Both the position numbers and the translations under genes were made by a program. From positions 5,366-69,365 of the forward strand of contig NZ_JBHZOL010000089.1 in NCBI RefSeq assembly GCF_042788235.1: a DNA stretch of 64,000 nt, written 5' to 3'. Shown piece after piece: positions 42,163 through 50,127 of this stretch; position 1 is the stretch's first letter; every line of letters begins with the position of its first letter. The notes under the pieces are model-generated. The model did no database searches. It saw only the letters and a list, made by a program, of their open reading frames with translations, and had not been told where the DNA came from. This DNA is from Sphaerothrix epifaneia (GTDB lineage Bacteria > Cyanobacteriota > Cyanobacteriia > Phormidesmidales > Phormidesmidaceae).

Positions 42163-43341
42163 TTACTTAGAAGCTCTTAAAACCAGCGCCATCCCCAAAG
42201 CCAAACCCACCAGCGTTGGCAACCAAGCGGCCATCATCGGCGAAAGCACCTGAACTTCTCCTAGCGCATTTGTAATAAAGGAAAGCAGGTAATAGCCAAA
42301 AATGATCACCACGCTAACGCCAAAGCTGGTGGCTTTGCTGGTGCGCTGAGGTCGCACTCCCAAGGCAGAACCCACCAGCCCAAAAACAACGCAAACAAAA
42401 GGCAGCGCATATTTTTGTTGAATGCGAATTTGCAAACGGCGAATGCGCTGATCGTTGCCCGTTTGACGGATTAACTCTAAATATTGAGTTGCCTGCACAA
42501 TGTTCATTTCACTATCGTCAGGCGTCCGAGAGGCCAAATCAAAGGGAGTGCGGGGCAACTGCAACTGCTGATCATTGAATTTGACAATATTGCGAAACGA
42601 GCCATCTGGAGAGACGACGTAGATAGTGCCGTTTTTAAAGTCCCAGGTATTTTGGCCAAAGTCCCAAGTGGCCGATTCAGCACTTACAATTTGCTCTAGG
42701 CCCTGCTGGGAAAAATCAATGATGGTTAACCCCTGCATGTTTTCGCCATCAAACTTGCGGGCGTAAAAGAGCCGCTTCAGTTCTTTTTCTTTGCTGTCGT
42801 CAGCCGCAGATTGAAACTCTTGGTAAAAAATGTTGCGCTCTTGAAAGGGAGGCCGTTCTGACTTTAAGGCTCGCTCTAGGGTCACTGCCGCTCGATAGTT
42901 AGCCGCAGGCGTAATTAGCTCGTTGAAGGCAAAGGTAATGCCTGTTACAAAAAGGCTGAGGGCAACTGCGGGGGCAATAATGCGACGAACACTCACCCCA
43001 CATCCGCGTAGGGCAATTAGCTCACTATCGCTAGAAAAGCGGCTGTAGGTCATCATCGTGGCCAGCAATACTGAAGCCGGAAACGAAAAGACGATAAATT
43101 CCGGCAGCTTGAGGATAAAAATCTCCATTGCCAGGTAGATAGAAAGCCCCGATTCTGTTACCCGGCGAATCAGGTCAAAAAGTGCCCCAATAGAAATTCC
43201 AATGGAAGAAAAAGCACCCACCCCAAACAGGAATGGCAGAATCAACTCCTGCACAATATAGCGATCCATCACTGAAACGCGAGGGACTAACCAGCGCCAC
43301 AGATAGAAGCCCAGAGATGGCTTATTTGAAGCAGTTGCCAT
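42163..43341 (-). CDS. LptF/LptG-type permease (YjgP/YjgQ family)
   Basis: A 392-residue inner-membrane protein of the lipopolysaccharide export transporter. It opens with SVMDRYIVQELILPFLFGVG, has three N-terminal membrane helices, a beta-rich periplasmic part (about 150-290), and three C-terminal helices (FVCVVFGLVGSALGVRPQR, and two more). LptF and LptG cannot be told apart here, and cyanobacteria often have one. Downstream of lptB and lptA in the same direction, it completes an Lpt gene block that takes lipopolysaccharide from the inner membrane to the outer membrane. Confidence 0.9.
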   Translation of the reverse strand: MATASNKPSLGFYLWRWLVPRVSVMDRYIVQELILPFLFGVGAFSSIGISIGALFDLIRRVTESGLSIYLAMEIFILKLPEFIVFSFPASVLLATMMTYSRFSSDSELIALRGCGVSVRRIIAPAVALSLFVTGITFAFNELITPAANYRAAVTLERALKSERPPFQERNIFYQEFQSAADDSKEKELKRLFYARKFDGENMQGLTIIDFSQQGLEQIVSAESATWDFGQNTWDFKNGTIYVVSPDGSFRNIVKFNDQQLQLPRTPFDLASRTPDDSEMNIVQATQYLELIRQTGNDQRIRRLQIRIQQKYALPFVCVVFGLVGSALGVRPQRTSKATSFGVSVVIIFGYYLLSFITNALGEVQVLSPMMAAWLPTLVGLALGMALVLRASK

Positions 43342-43389
43342 GACTGTTGGAGGTAAAAGAATAGAGCAAAACGCTAAGCAGGCTTGCGG

Positions 43390-44181
43390 TCAAAGTTTGA
43401 AACCTTCTCCTAAATAATGTTGCCGCACCAAAGGATTGTTGTAGAGATCTTCTGCGTTGCCTGCTGCTAAAATCTGGCCTTCACTCATGATGTAGGCGCG
43501 ATCGATAATTTGTAGCGTTTCGCGCACGTTGTGATCCGTGATAAGAATGCCAATATGGCGATCGCGCAGTTGAGCAATAATCGTTTGAATTTCGGAAACA
43601 GCAATTGGATCAACACCCGCAAAAGGTTCGTCTAAAAACAAAAAGCGAGGGCCATCTTGACCTGCCGCCAGCGATCGCGCCAGTTCGGTACGCCGCCGCT
43701 CTCCACCAGATACCTGAACACCGAGCGTATGGGCAACGGATTCTAGGCGAAACTCTTGCAATAAATCTTTAATGCGTTGTGGCCGTTCGTAGGCGGGCAC
43801 CTGCGTTTGCTCCATCACTAGCCGCAAATTGTCTTCAACACTCAAGTGCCGAAAAATGCTAGGCTCTTGCGCCAAATAACCAATTCCCAAGCGGGCACGC
43901 TGGTGCATGGGCAGGGTTGTAATATCAATCTCGTTGAGCAAAACGCGTCCTTGATCCGGCTTTTCTAACCCCGTGGCCATGTAAAACGTGGTCGTTTTAC
44001 CTGCCCCATTAGGGCCAAGCAGCCCCACAATTTCTCCCTGTGCAACCGACAAGCTAACGTGTTTAACCACATCGCGCTTGCCATAAGACTTTTGCACGTT
44101 TTCTAAAACAATTTTGAGGGGGCTGGTTTGAGGAAAGTTGGGGTCTGCTGTGAGATCAGAATTAAGCAAGGGAAGCTGCAT
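43390..44181 (-). CDS. lptB: Lipopolysaccharide export ATP-binding protein
   Basis: LptB is the ATPase of the LptBFG transporter. The 263-residue protein has Walker A (GLLGPNGAGKTTTFYMATG), the Q-loop (YLAQEPSIFRHLSV), signature (VSGGERRRTELARSL), Walker B (FLFLDEPFAGVDP) and the switch histidine (ILITDHNVRETL). The last two segments (GVDPIAVSEIQ, ITDHNVRETLQI) are LptB hallmarks. An N-terminal stretch of about 25 residues is extra. It lies 48 bases upstream of the permease gene. Confidence 0.95.
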   Translation of the reverse strand: MQLPLLNSDLTADPNFPQTSPLKIVLENVQKSYGKRDVVKHVSLSVAQGEIVGLLGPNGAGKTTTFYMATGLEKPDQGRVLLNEIDITTLPMHQRARLGIGYLAQEPSIFRHLSVEDNLRLVMEQTQVPAYERPQRIKDLLQEFRLESVAHTLGVQVSGGERRRTELARSLAAGQDGPRFLFLDEPFAGVDPIAVSEIQTIIAQLRDRHIGILITDHNVRETLQIIDRAYIMSEGQILAAGNAEDLYNNPLVRQHYLGEGFKL

Positions 44182-44291
44182 GAAGGATGCAAACTACTTT
44201 ATAACGTTTACGCAAAATCGCTCAAGCTACCAGGATAATCCACCTCATGCAGGCAAGGTTTCATCAAGAAAACAAGTTTTTAAAGCGGAGA

Positions 44292-44795
44292 TTATTCAGC
44301 CGGGATAGGCTCGTCTAAAGGGGGAAGATCGAGTTCTGCTGGCGGCGTTTCGGCTGGGGTGGGCGTGGGCGTAGTCGCCCCTGCTGGCAAAATATAGGTC
44401 GTTTCTACCTGCTGGTTGGGTTCGGGTAAAGCGACAAAGCGGCCTTCATCAATCAAATAGGTAACGGTTTCGGCTCGTAGCGTATTACCTTCCTGGCGGA
44501 CTAAAACATCACCGCTGAGAATAATGCGGTTTTCGCGGCTGTAATATTGCGCCTGGGCTGAGGTGGCGTAGATTTGCTGAAGCGGATAGTCGATTTGAAC
44601 ATTGCCCCGAGCAGTGATAATGCCCGTGTTGGCGTTGGCCTCTTGCACGTCCGAGCGTAGCGTAATGGTGCCTCCCCCGGTTTGGGCACCTGCCTGACTA
44701 GAGAGCAGATAAAACGCAAGCGCACTGCCCCAAAAATAGGCGGCTTTAGACAGCAGACGGCGTTGAGCAAAAGGCAAACAGCGCAAACGAAACAT
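44292..44795 (-). CDS. LptA/OstA-like periplasmic protein
   Basis: A 167-residue exported protein. The start at 44795 gives a signal peptide (MFRLRCLPFAQRRLLSKAAY, then a hydrophobic core to about AQAG). The mature part is an OstA-like beta-jellyroll (ITLRSDVQEANANTGIITAR, GNVQIDYPLQQIYATSAQ, NRIILSGDVLVRQEGN), which in LptA forms the bridge for lipopolysaccharide across the periplasm. The C-terminal tail of about 40 residues is Pro/Thr/Glu-rich. A TTG start at 44855 is a weaker alternative. First of lptA-lptB-lptF. Confidence 0.87.
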   Translation of the reverse strand: MFRLRCLPFAQRRLLSKAAYFWGSALAFYLLSSQAGAQTGGGTITLRSDVQEANANTGIITARGNVQIDYPLQQIYATSAQAQYYSRENRIILSGDVLVRQEGNTLRAETVTYLIDEGRFVALPEPNQQVETTYILPAGATTPTPTPAETPPAELDLPPLDEPIPAE

Positions 44796-45064
44796 GGTGG
44801 CAACAGCGTTAAAAAAGTGAGTCGCAATTAGCAGCGGCAAAGGGGCGTTTGGCAAGAGACAGCCTCACGACTGCTATCTCTAGGATAAGCGTCATTATTG
44901 CAGGTATACCCGCTAAAATGACGCCAGCGATCGCCTCGAAGTTTCATTTTCTCTGCTGGTGGCGGGCTTTTGAGCAGCCAAACCAAATTTCTAAAAATCC
45001 AGGCCAGAACGCTACAAAGTTGCTTATCCTGATTAAGGCAGGACACGATTTAAACGGCTGATTC

Positions 45065-45244
45065 ATGAATTTACAGATCATTCGCGATCGCATTGATTCA
45101 ATTCGCTCCAAGCGAGAAGCGCTGGTGCGTTTACTAGAGCAACCCGACCTGGGAACGCTGCGGATTGACGTCAATCAAGCGCTAGAAGAAATGGACGATC
45201 TGCTAGAAGAGTTTGACCGCACCTTCGGAGCCGACCTGGGCTGA
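45065..45244 (+). CDS. Small conserved cyanobacterial protein (59 residues)
   Basis: A 59-residue protein, starting MNLQIIRDRIDSIRSKREAL and ending DLLEEFDRTFGADLG, strongly helical with alternating charged and hydrophobic residues, so probably a short coiled coil. It has an ATG start and ends in TGA at 45244. It lies in the 600-base gap between lptA and the ferredoxin gene. No function known to me. Confidence 0.65.
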   Translation: MNLQIIRDRIDSIRSKREALVRLLEQPDLGTLRIDVNQALEEMDDLLEEFDRTFGADLG

Positions 45245-45473
45245 TTGACTACACATCAATTTTGGGTAACACCATGCTCATGCAGTGTGGCGCAACGGCG
45301 CTAGCAACCTCTGCTGCTAGGGGGTAATTGGGGCTAGGGCGATCGCTTCTTCTGGCTTTCCTCGCTTGAGGGACAGCGTCTAAAGCCAAAGCCGAGCCAA
45401 AATTCTGTTTAGTGCGATCCGGCATCCAAGTTAGGATGAGGATTCAGCAGTTTTTCTGTTCGTCAAACGTACG

Positions 45474-45794
45474 ATGCCTAAAGCCTACACCGTTGAGATT
45501 CTTCATCAGGGGCAAACCCATACAATCACCGTTCCTGAAGACCAGACCATTCTCGTAGCCGCTCAAACAGCCGGACTGGATCTCCCCTATTCTTGTAGCG
45601 CTGGGGTTTGTACCACCTGCGCCGCTAAGCTCTCAGCCGGAAGCGTTGAGCAAAGTGAGGGCATGGGCATTAGCCCTGAACTACAGTCAGAAGGCTATGC
45701 GCTGCTTTGTGTCGCCTATCCTCGCGCCGACCTCAAGCTCGAAACCGAGCAAGAAGATAATGTCTATGAGCGCCAGTTTGGTCAGCCAACGTAG
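45474..45794 (+). CDS. Plant-type [2Fe-2S] ferredoxin
   Basis: A 106-residue electron carrier with the plant-type cluster motif CSAGVCTTCAAKL (Cys-x4-Cys-x2-Cys), and the fourth cysteine near the end in LLCVAYP. The first residues (YTVEILHQGQTHTI) and YPRADLKLETEQED fit the family. It is one of the divergent minor ferredoxins rather than the main PetF, judging by the CVAYPRADL region and the length. It could feed desaturases such as DesA, or other reductases, which is inference. The 56-residue protein follows 17 bases later. Confidence 0.92.
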   Translation: MPKAYTVEILHQGQTHTITVPEDQTILVAAQTAGLDLPYSCSAGVCTTCAAKLSAGSVEQSEGMGISPELQSEGYALLCVAYPRADLKLETEQEDNVYERQFGQPT

Positions 45795-45811
45795 AACTAA
45801 GCCCCACCGCT

Positions 45812-45982
45812 ATGCAAACCCGTCTAGTGACGTTTGAGGTTGCCCTGCCTGCCTCAGTCGCAGAGTTACAACACGCGATCGCGATCGCTTTAGCCGCTCA
45901 TGGCGACCCCCTACGCTGGGCAATTACCCAGGTGAATCAGCAACAGGTTTGGGTTGAGGCGGTGGTGTTGATACCGGGCTAA
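45812..45982 (+). CDS. Small hypothetical protein (56 residues) after ferredoxin
   Basis: A 56-residue frame (MQTRLVTFEVALPASVAELQ...VLIPG) beginning 17 bases after the ferredoxin stop, probably co-transcribed and perhaps translationally coupled. It contains an alternating beta/helix/beta pattern (RLVTFEVALP, AELQHAIAIALAAHGDPLRW, VWVEAVVLI). No family known to me. It is too short for routine calling. Confidence 0.6.
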   Translation: MQTRLVTFEVALPASVAELQHAIAIALAAHGDPLRWAITQVNQQQVWVEAVVLIPG

Positions 45983-45984
45983 GA

Positions 45985-46110
45985 GCAGAAGCCAAAGAGT
46001 AAAACGCTTTCTGTCAGCGGCTTTTAGCGATTTGAGTGGCTCGAACCGGGTGGCGACAGCCATCCAATTCAGGCAAGCTGTCATCACCCGACGACTCCGC
46101 CACCGCCCCA
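45985..46110 (+). promoter_or_regulatory. Structured leader element A, riboswitch-like
   Basis: This stretch is 28 bases upstream of the DUF3326 start and related to a second copy before gpsA (51923-52049). It contains a first stem (CAGAAGC 45986-45992 with GCTTTCTG 46006-46013), the shared segment TTTCTGTCAGCGG, and GGTGGCGAC(A)GCCATC, a six-pair hairpin at 46049-46064. A later CGCCACC (46098-46104) can pair with GGTGGCG (46049-46055), replacing that hairpin. It could be a riboswitch, an attenuator or a repeat element; the ligand is unknown. Confidence 0.5.
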
Positions 46111-46137
46111 AGCGAAGAATTTATCAACAGATCTGGG

Positions 46138-47241
46138 ATGCCAATAACCCACAGACCTTATACAGCAGTTCTGATTGTTCCTACCGGGATCGGAGCCAGT
46201 ATCGGCGGTTATGCAGGCGATGCCCTGCCCGTGGCTCGGCTTTTTAGCCAAGCCGTTGACCGATTGATTACCCACCCCAATGTGCTCAATGGCGCTCAGC
46301 TTTACTGGCCGCTGCCGAATGCTTACTATGTCGAAGGTTATGGCCTCGATTGTTTTGCTGCGGGGCTTTGGGGGCTGCGTCCTGTACATCAAAACCGCAT
46401 AGGCTTGGTTTTAGATGCGGCGATCGAATCAGACTTGCGCTGGCGACATCTACAAGCGGCGAATGCCACCAAAGCCACGCTAGGACTAACCCTGACAGAC
46501 TACGTTGTGACTGATGAGCCGCTCAACGTTGAACTGCGCACAGCCGCATCTGGGGCGACCTGGGGTACGCTGGCATCACCCGATAGTCTGCTACGAGCCG
46601 TGGAAAAGCTGCGGGACGAAGCTAAAGCAGAAGCGATCGCGGTCGTTGCTCGCTTCCCCGACGATCTAGACAATCCGGCTCTCCAGCAGTATCGCCAGGG
46701 ACAGGGCGTAGACCCTTTGGCAGGAGCTGAAGCCGTGATCAGTCATCTAGTCGTCAAAACCTTTGAGATTCCCTGCGCCCATGCTCCAGCGCTAGCGCCT
46801 TTACCGCTTGAGCCAACGATTTCGCCCAAGTCGGCAGCCGAAGAAATTGGCTATACCTTTTTGCCCTGTGTTTTAGCCGGACTCAGTCAAGCGCCGCAGT
46901 TTGTCACCCAAGCCAACCAACTTACCGACATTTGGGCCGACCAGGTAGATGCAGTTGTTATTCCAGCCGGAGCAGCCGGAGGCAGCGGCGTTATGAGTCT
47001 GAGTCAGCGAGGGGTGAAGGTCATTGCGGTTGAGCAAAATCAAACCGCTTTGCAGGTTTCACCCACTGCTTTGGGAATATCCGCCTACAGCGTGAGTAGT
47101 TATTTAGAAGCTGTCGGAGTGATCCTAGCCGATCGCGCTGGCATCGATCCGCATAGCGTTTCCCCTCAAATCACCGCCATCCAAGCCCTAGACGCGGGAT
47201 CAACCCATAGCAGATTCGGGCACAAGCTATTGCCGATTTAG
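46138..47241 (+). CDS. DUF3326 family protein
   Basis: A 367-residue cytosolic protein of the DUF3326 family, conserved in cyanobacteria. Typical segments: PYTAVLIVPTGIGASIGGYAGDA near the start, YWPLPNAYYVEGYGLDCFAAGLW, and DAVVIPAGAAGGSGVMSLSQRGVK near the end. The last one resembles a phosphate or nucleotide loop. No enzyme activity is known to me. The start at 46138 is chosen over a GTG 102 bases upstream, which would translate the structured element A as protein. Ferredoxin and the 56-residue gene precede it on the same strand. Confidence 0.85.
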   Translation: MPITHRPYTAVLIVPTGIGASIGGYAGDALPVARLFSQAVDRLITHPNVLNGAQLYWPLPNAYYVEGYGLDCFAAGLWGLRPVHQNRIGLVLDAAIESDLRWRHLQAANATKATLGLTLTDYVVTDEPLNVELRTAASGATWGTLASPDSLLRAVEKLRDEAKAEAIAVVARFPDDLDNPALQQYRQGQGVDPLAGAEAVISHLVVKTFEIPCAHAPALAPLPLEPTISPKSAAEEIGYTFLPCVLAGLSQAPQFVTQANQLTDIWADQVDAVVIPAGAAGGSGVMSLSQRGVKVIAVEQNQTALQVSPTALGISAYSVSSYLEAVGVILADRAGIDPHSVSPQITAIQALDAGSTHSRFGHKLLPI

Positions 47242-47368
47242 CAGATTTCTCAGGGAGTCTCGGCAAAGCCAGGTCGGCTGGTTAGAATGTGAGCAAATAT
47301 TGACTTTTCCATCCCTACGGGACTAAAAACCCCGCGTTTATTGAGTTTGGTAGTATCTACGCATCATT

Positions 47369-47950
47369 GTGAGTAATCAACGTCCGCAACCTCCGCAATC
47401 TGAACCGCTCAGCCGGGTTCAAATTTTAGCTGCGATGGGCGTGACGGCTTTAGTGCTGTTGCTAGTCACCCGCCTTTGGTTACTCTTTGACACGGTTACC
47501 CTGTTGCCCTTTCGCTGGTTGCCCCAAGCGCTTCTGTGGGGCGCTGGCTTAGGACTGAGCATTACCTTAGCCAGCGCTTTGGTTTATCAAATCTGGCCAG
47601 CTTATCGCCGCAGCGCTGACTTTTATCTGGAGTTTGTCCTCAAACCGCTGACTTGGCCAGATTTGCTGTGGCTAGGGCTGCTGCCAGGACTGAGTGAAGA
47701 ACTGCTGTTTCGCGGTGTGATGCTGCCCGCTTTGGGGTTGAATACAGGCGGAGTGATCGTTTCTAGTTTGTGTTTTGGCGTGCTACATCTCAGCGGATTG
47801 CAGCAATGGCCTTATGTGTTGTGGGCGTCGCTGGTAGGGCTTTCGCTGGGGTTTAGCGCAGTGATGACGGGAAACCTGCTGGTTCCGGTCACGGCTCATG
47901 TGGTGGCTAATTTGGTTTCTAGCTTGATTTGGAAATTTCGCCAAGTTTAG
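47369..47950 (+). CDS. CPBP family intramembrane glutamic endopeptidase
   Basis: A 193-residue membrane protein with about five hydrophobic helices. The ABI/CPBP signature EExxxR is seen in LSEELLFRGVMLP, followed by FGVLHLS and, near the end, HVVANLV, giving the conserved Glu, Glu, Arg, His and Asn. Family members process prenylated proteins or peptides in the membrane, and in cyanobacteria some influence bacteriocin-like or stress signalling; the substrate here is unknown. Start is a GTG at 47369. Confidence 0.88.
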   Translation: MSNQRPQPPQSEPLSRVQILAAMGVTALVLLLVTRLWLLFDTVTLLPFRWLPQALLWGAGLGLSITLASALVYQIWPAYRRSADFYLEFVLKPLTWPDLLWLGLLPGLSEELLFRGVMLPALGLNTGGVIVSSLCFGVLHLSGLQQWPYVLWASLVGLSLGFSAVMTGNLLVPVTAHVVANLVSSLIWKFRQV

Positions 47951-48346
47951 GGGCGCTGGGGCACTTGACGGTAGCGGTTTGACCTAGCTGGAATGTCAGT
48001 AATGGCTGCTGCCTGCTTAGGTAAAGGGGACAGGCTTGGCTATACTGTAGGCGATTGTCGGCTAATTTTAAGGTGACTATCAAACATTGAGCGATCGCGT
48101 ACCTATCTTTTGCTAGATGTCTTTAGGTACACTTTTGTAAACATAATTGAAGCGGTTGTCGCCTATCTGAGTCATAGACAACCTGAAGTTTATAGCAGCC
48201 TGGGTGGGCTACCCCCCCTTAACAGCGGCCAAACTCAGCCCTCATTCTAACGAAAACACAGCTAGCACAGCCTTTCAACCTCCGTTCGCCTGGAAGCAAC
48301 GGGCGATCGCCAAATTTTGCAAGTCCAATAATCAGGAGGCTACTCC
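47951..48346. promoter_or_regulatory. Upstream region of ggpS
   Basis: This 396-base region should hold the salt-responsive promoter of ggpS. TATACT at 48039 is a fair -10 element with no clear -35. A 26-codon frame at 47993 is probably chance; in Synechocystis a small gene, ggpR, lies in this place and represses ggpS, so I looked for one and found no convincing equivalent. AGGAGG stands 8 bases before the ggpS start. Confidence 0.4.
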
Positions 48347-49849
48347 ATGAAATCTTCCTTAGTGATTCTCTATCACCGAGAACCCTACGACGAAGTCAAA
48401 GAAAACGGCAAAATCTATTATCGGGAGAAAAAGAGTCCAAACGGCATTGTGCCAACGTTAAAAAGCTTCTTCGCCAATGCCGAAAGCAGTACCTGGATTG
48501 CCTGGAAGCAAGTTGTCAGCAAAAAGCAAGTTAACTTTGAAGAGCGGGTAACCATGGAAGGGGGCAGTGAGAGCTGCGTTGTGCGTCGCATCCCCCTCAC
48601 CCCTGAACAGGTCAAAGACTTCTACTACATCACTTCAAAAGAAGCCTTCTGGCCCATTTTGCACTCTTTCCCTGAGCACTTCACCTACGAAAGCTCTGAC
48701 TGGGAGAACTTTCAGCACATCAACAAACTTTTTGCCGAAGCCGCTTGTGAAGACGCTGCTGACGATGCCCTCATCTGGATTCATGACTACAACCTGTGGT
48801 TGACGCCTTACTACATTCGGCAAAAAATGCCGAATGTCAAGATTGCCTTTTTCCATCACACGCCTTTCCCGGCCGCTGATGTCTTCAACATCTTGCACTG
48901 GCGGACAGCCATCGTAGACAGCTTGCTTTGCTGTGATCTCTGCGGCTTCCATATTCCTCGATATGTTGAAAACTTTGTTTCAGCCGCCCGTAGCTGCCGC
49001 GAAGTCGAAGTCGTCACCCGTACCCCTGTGCCAGACTGCTTTACCCACGTCGGCACAGCTTTGGCTGAGCCAGAAATGACCACTCAACTCAGGTACAACG
49101 ATCGCATTATTAACCTCGATGCTTTTCCGGTCGGTACCAACCCTGACTACATCCTCAGCATGGTGAACAAACCCGAAGTGCAAGAGCGGGTTCAGCAAAT
49201 TCGAGATGACATTGGCGACAATAAGCTAATCGTCTCTGCCGGACGGGTGGACTATGTCAAAGGTACCCGAGAAATGCTGCTTTGCTACGAGCGGTTGCTA
49301 GAGCGCAAGCCAGAGCTAATCGGCAAAGTTAACCTGATTATGACTGCTGTTAAAGCAGCCTCAGGTATGCGGGTTTATCGTACCGCCCAGTCGCAAATTG
49401 AACAACTCGTCGGTAAAATCAACGGTCGTTTTTCTAAGCTCAACTGGATGCCGATTAAGCTTTTTACCGAACCTGTGCCGTTTGATGATCTGATGGCTTT
49501 TTACAAAGCTGCCGATGTCGCCTGGATTTGCCCTTTGCGCGACGGCTTAAACCTGGTAGCTAAAGAATACATTTCAGCCCATGAAGGCAAAGACGGTGTG
49601 CTGGTGCTGTCGGAGTTCACGGGTTCAGCGGTGGAACTGCCCCAGGCCGTTTTAACCAATCCCTACTCTGACAAGAGCATGGACGAATGTATTGAGCAAG
49701 CCCTCACCATGTCGGCAGAAGAACAAGCTCAGCGGATGACTCAGCTTAATAAGGCGGTTAGACGCTACGACGTGCAGCAGTGGGCTAATCACATGTTCCG
49801 GGAAGCCAAAGCTGCTGAGACAAGCGATCGCGAACCTGCCCTGGTCTAA
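48347..49849 (+). CDS. ggpS: Glucosylglycerol-phosphate synthase
   Basis: GgpS joins ADP-glucose and glycerol 3-phosphate to glucosylglycerol phosphate, the key step of the osmolyte glucosylglycerol. It belongs to the trehalose-phosphate-synthase-like GT20 glycosyltransferases: it opens MKSSLVILYHREPYDEV, with VIPHDYNLW-like segment as ALIWIHDYNLWLTPYY, FHHTPFPAADVFN, and late LRDGLNLVAKEYISA. At 500 residues it has the cyanobacterial length. The upstream AGGAGG supports the start. With glpD and gpsA downstream it forms a module for glycerol-3-phosphate supply. The enzyme is known to be activated by salt and inhibited by DNA binding in relatives. Confidence 0.93.
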   Translation: MKSSLVILYHREPYDEVKENGKIYYREKKSPNGIVPTLKSFFANAESSTWIAWKQVVSKKQVNFEERVTMEGGSESCVVRRIPLTPEQVKDFYYITSKEAFWPILHSFPEHFTYESSDWENFQHINKLFAEAACEDAADDALIWIHDYNLWLTPYYIRQKMPNVKIAFFHHTPFPAADVFNILHWRTAIVDSLLCCDLCGFHIPRYVENFVSAARSCREVEVVTRTPVPDCFTHVGTALAEPEMTTQLRYNDRIINLDAFPVGTNPDYILSMVNKPEVQERVQQIRDDIGDNKLIVSAGRVDYVKGTREMLLCYERLLERKPELIGKVNLIMTAVKAASGMRVYRTAQSQIEQLVGKINGRFSKLNWMPIKLFTEPVPFDDLMAFYKAADVAWICPLRDGLNLVAKEYISAHEGKDGVLVLSEFTGSAVELPQAVLTNPYSDKSMDECIEQALTMSAEEQAQRMTQLNKAVRRYDVQQWANHMFREAKAAETSDREPALV

Positions 49850-49874
49850 ACAGCTACAGGCCAACATCCGTCAA

Positions 49875-49912
49875 CGCGGTAAGGTGAGCCATGCCCGCCC
49901 TACCGCGAACAG
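49875..49912 (+). terminator. Hairpin after ggpS
   Basis: CGCGGTA (49875-49881) pairs with TACCGCG (49901-49907), extended by GG with CC inside. It stands 26 bases past the ggpS stop; the T-run is absent, so a weak terminator or a processing stem is possible. Confidence 0.4.
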
Positions 49913-50127
49913 CTTAATTTTGGGGGATCGCACCCGAAGCAGCAGGTGACGGCCCAAGCTCAATCCATCTTGCAGAGAGTAGCCCAATCAAAAACCGCAA
50001 AAACGGCTTAACCCACCTAAGGACTGGAGATCCAGCCAGAGAGTGACGCCAGCACCCAGATTAGAAGGTTAGAGTAAAACGGGGCACCGCTGGCCACCCT
50101 TCTTAGTCGTATTCAAAAATAGACGCT

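Noticed and set aside
47993..48073. 26-codon frame upstream of ggpS, in the position of ggpR of Synechocystis
   Set aside because: No ribosome-binding site and no resemblance I could judge; too short to support.
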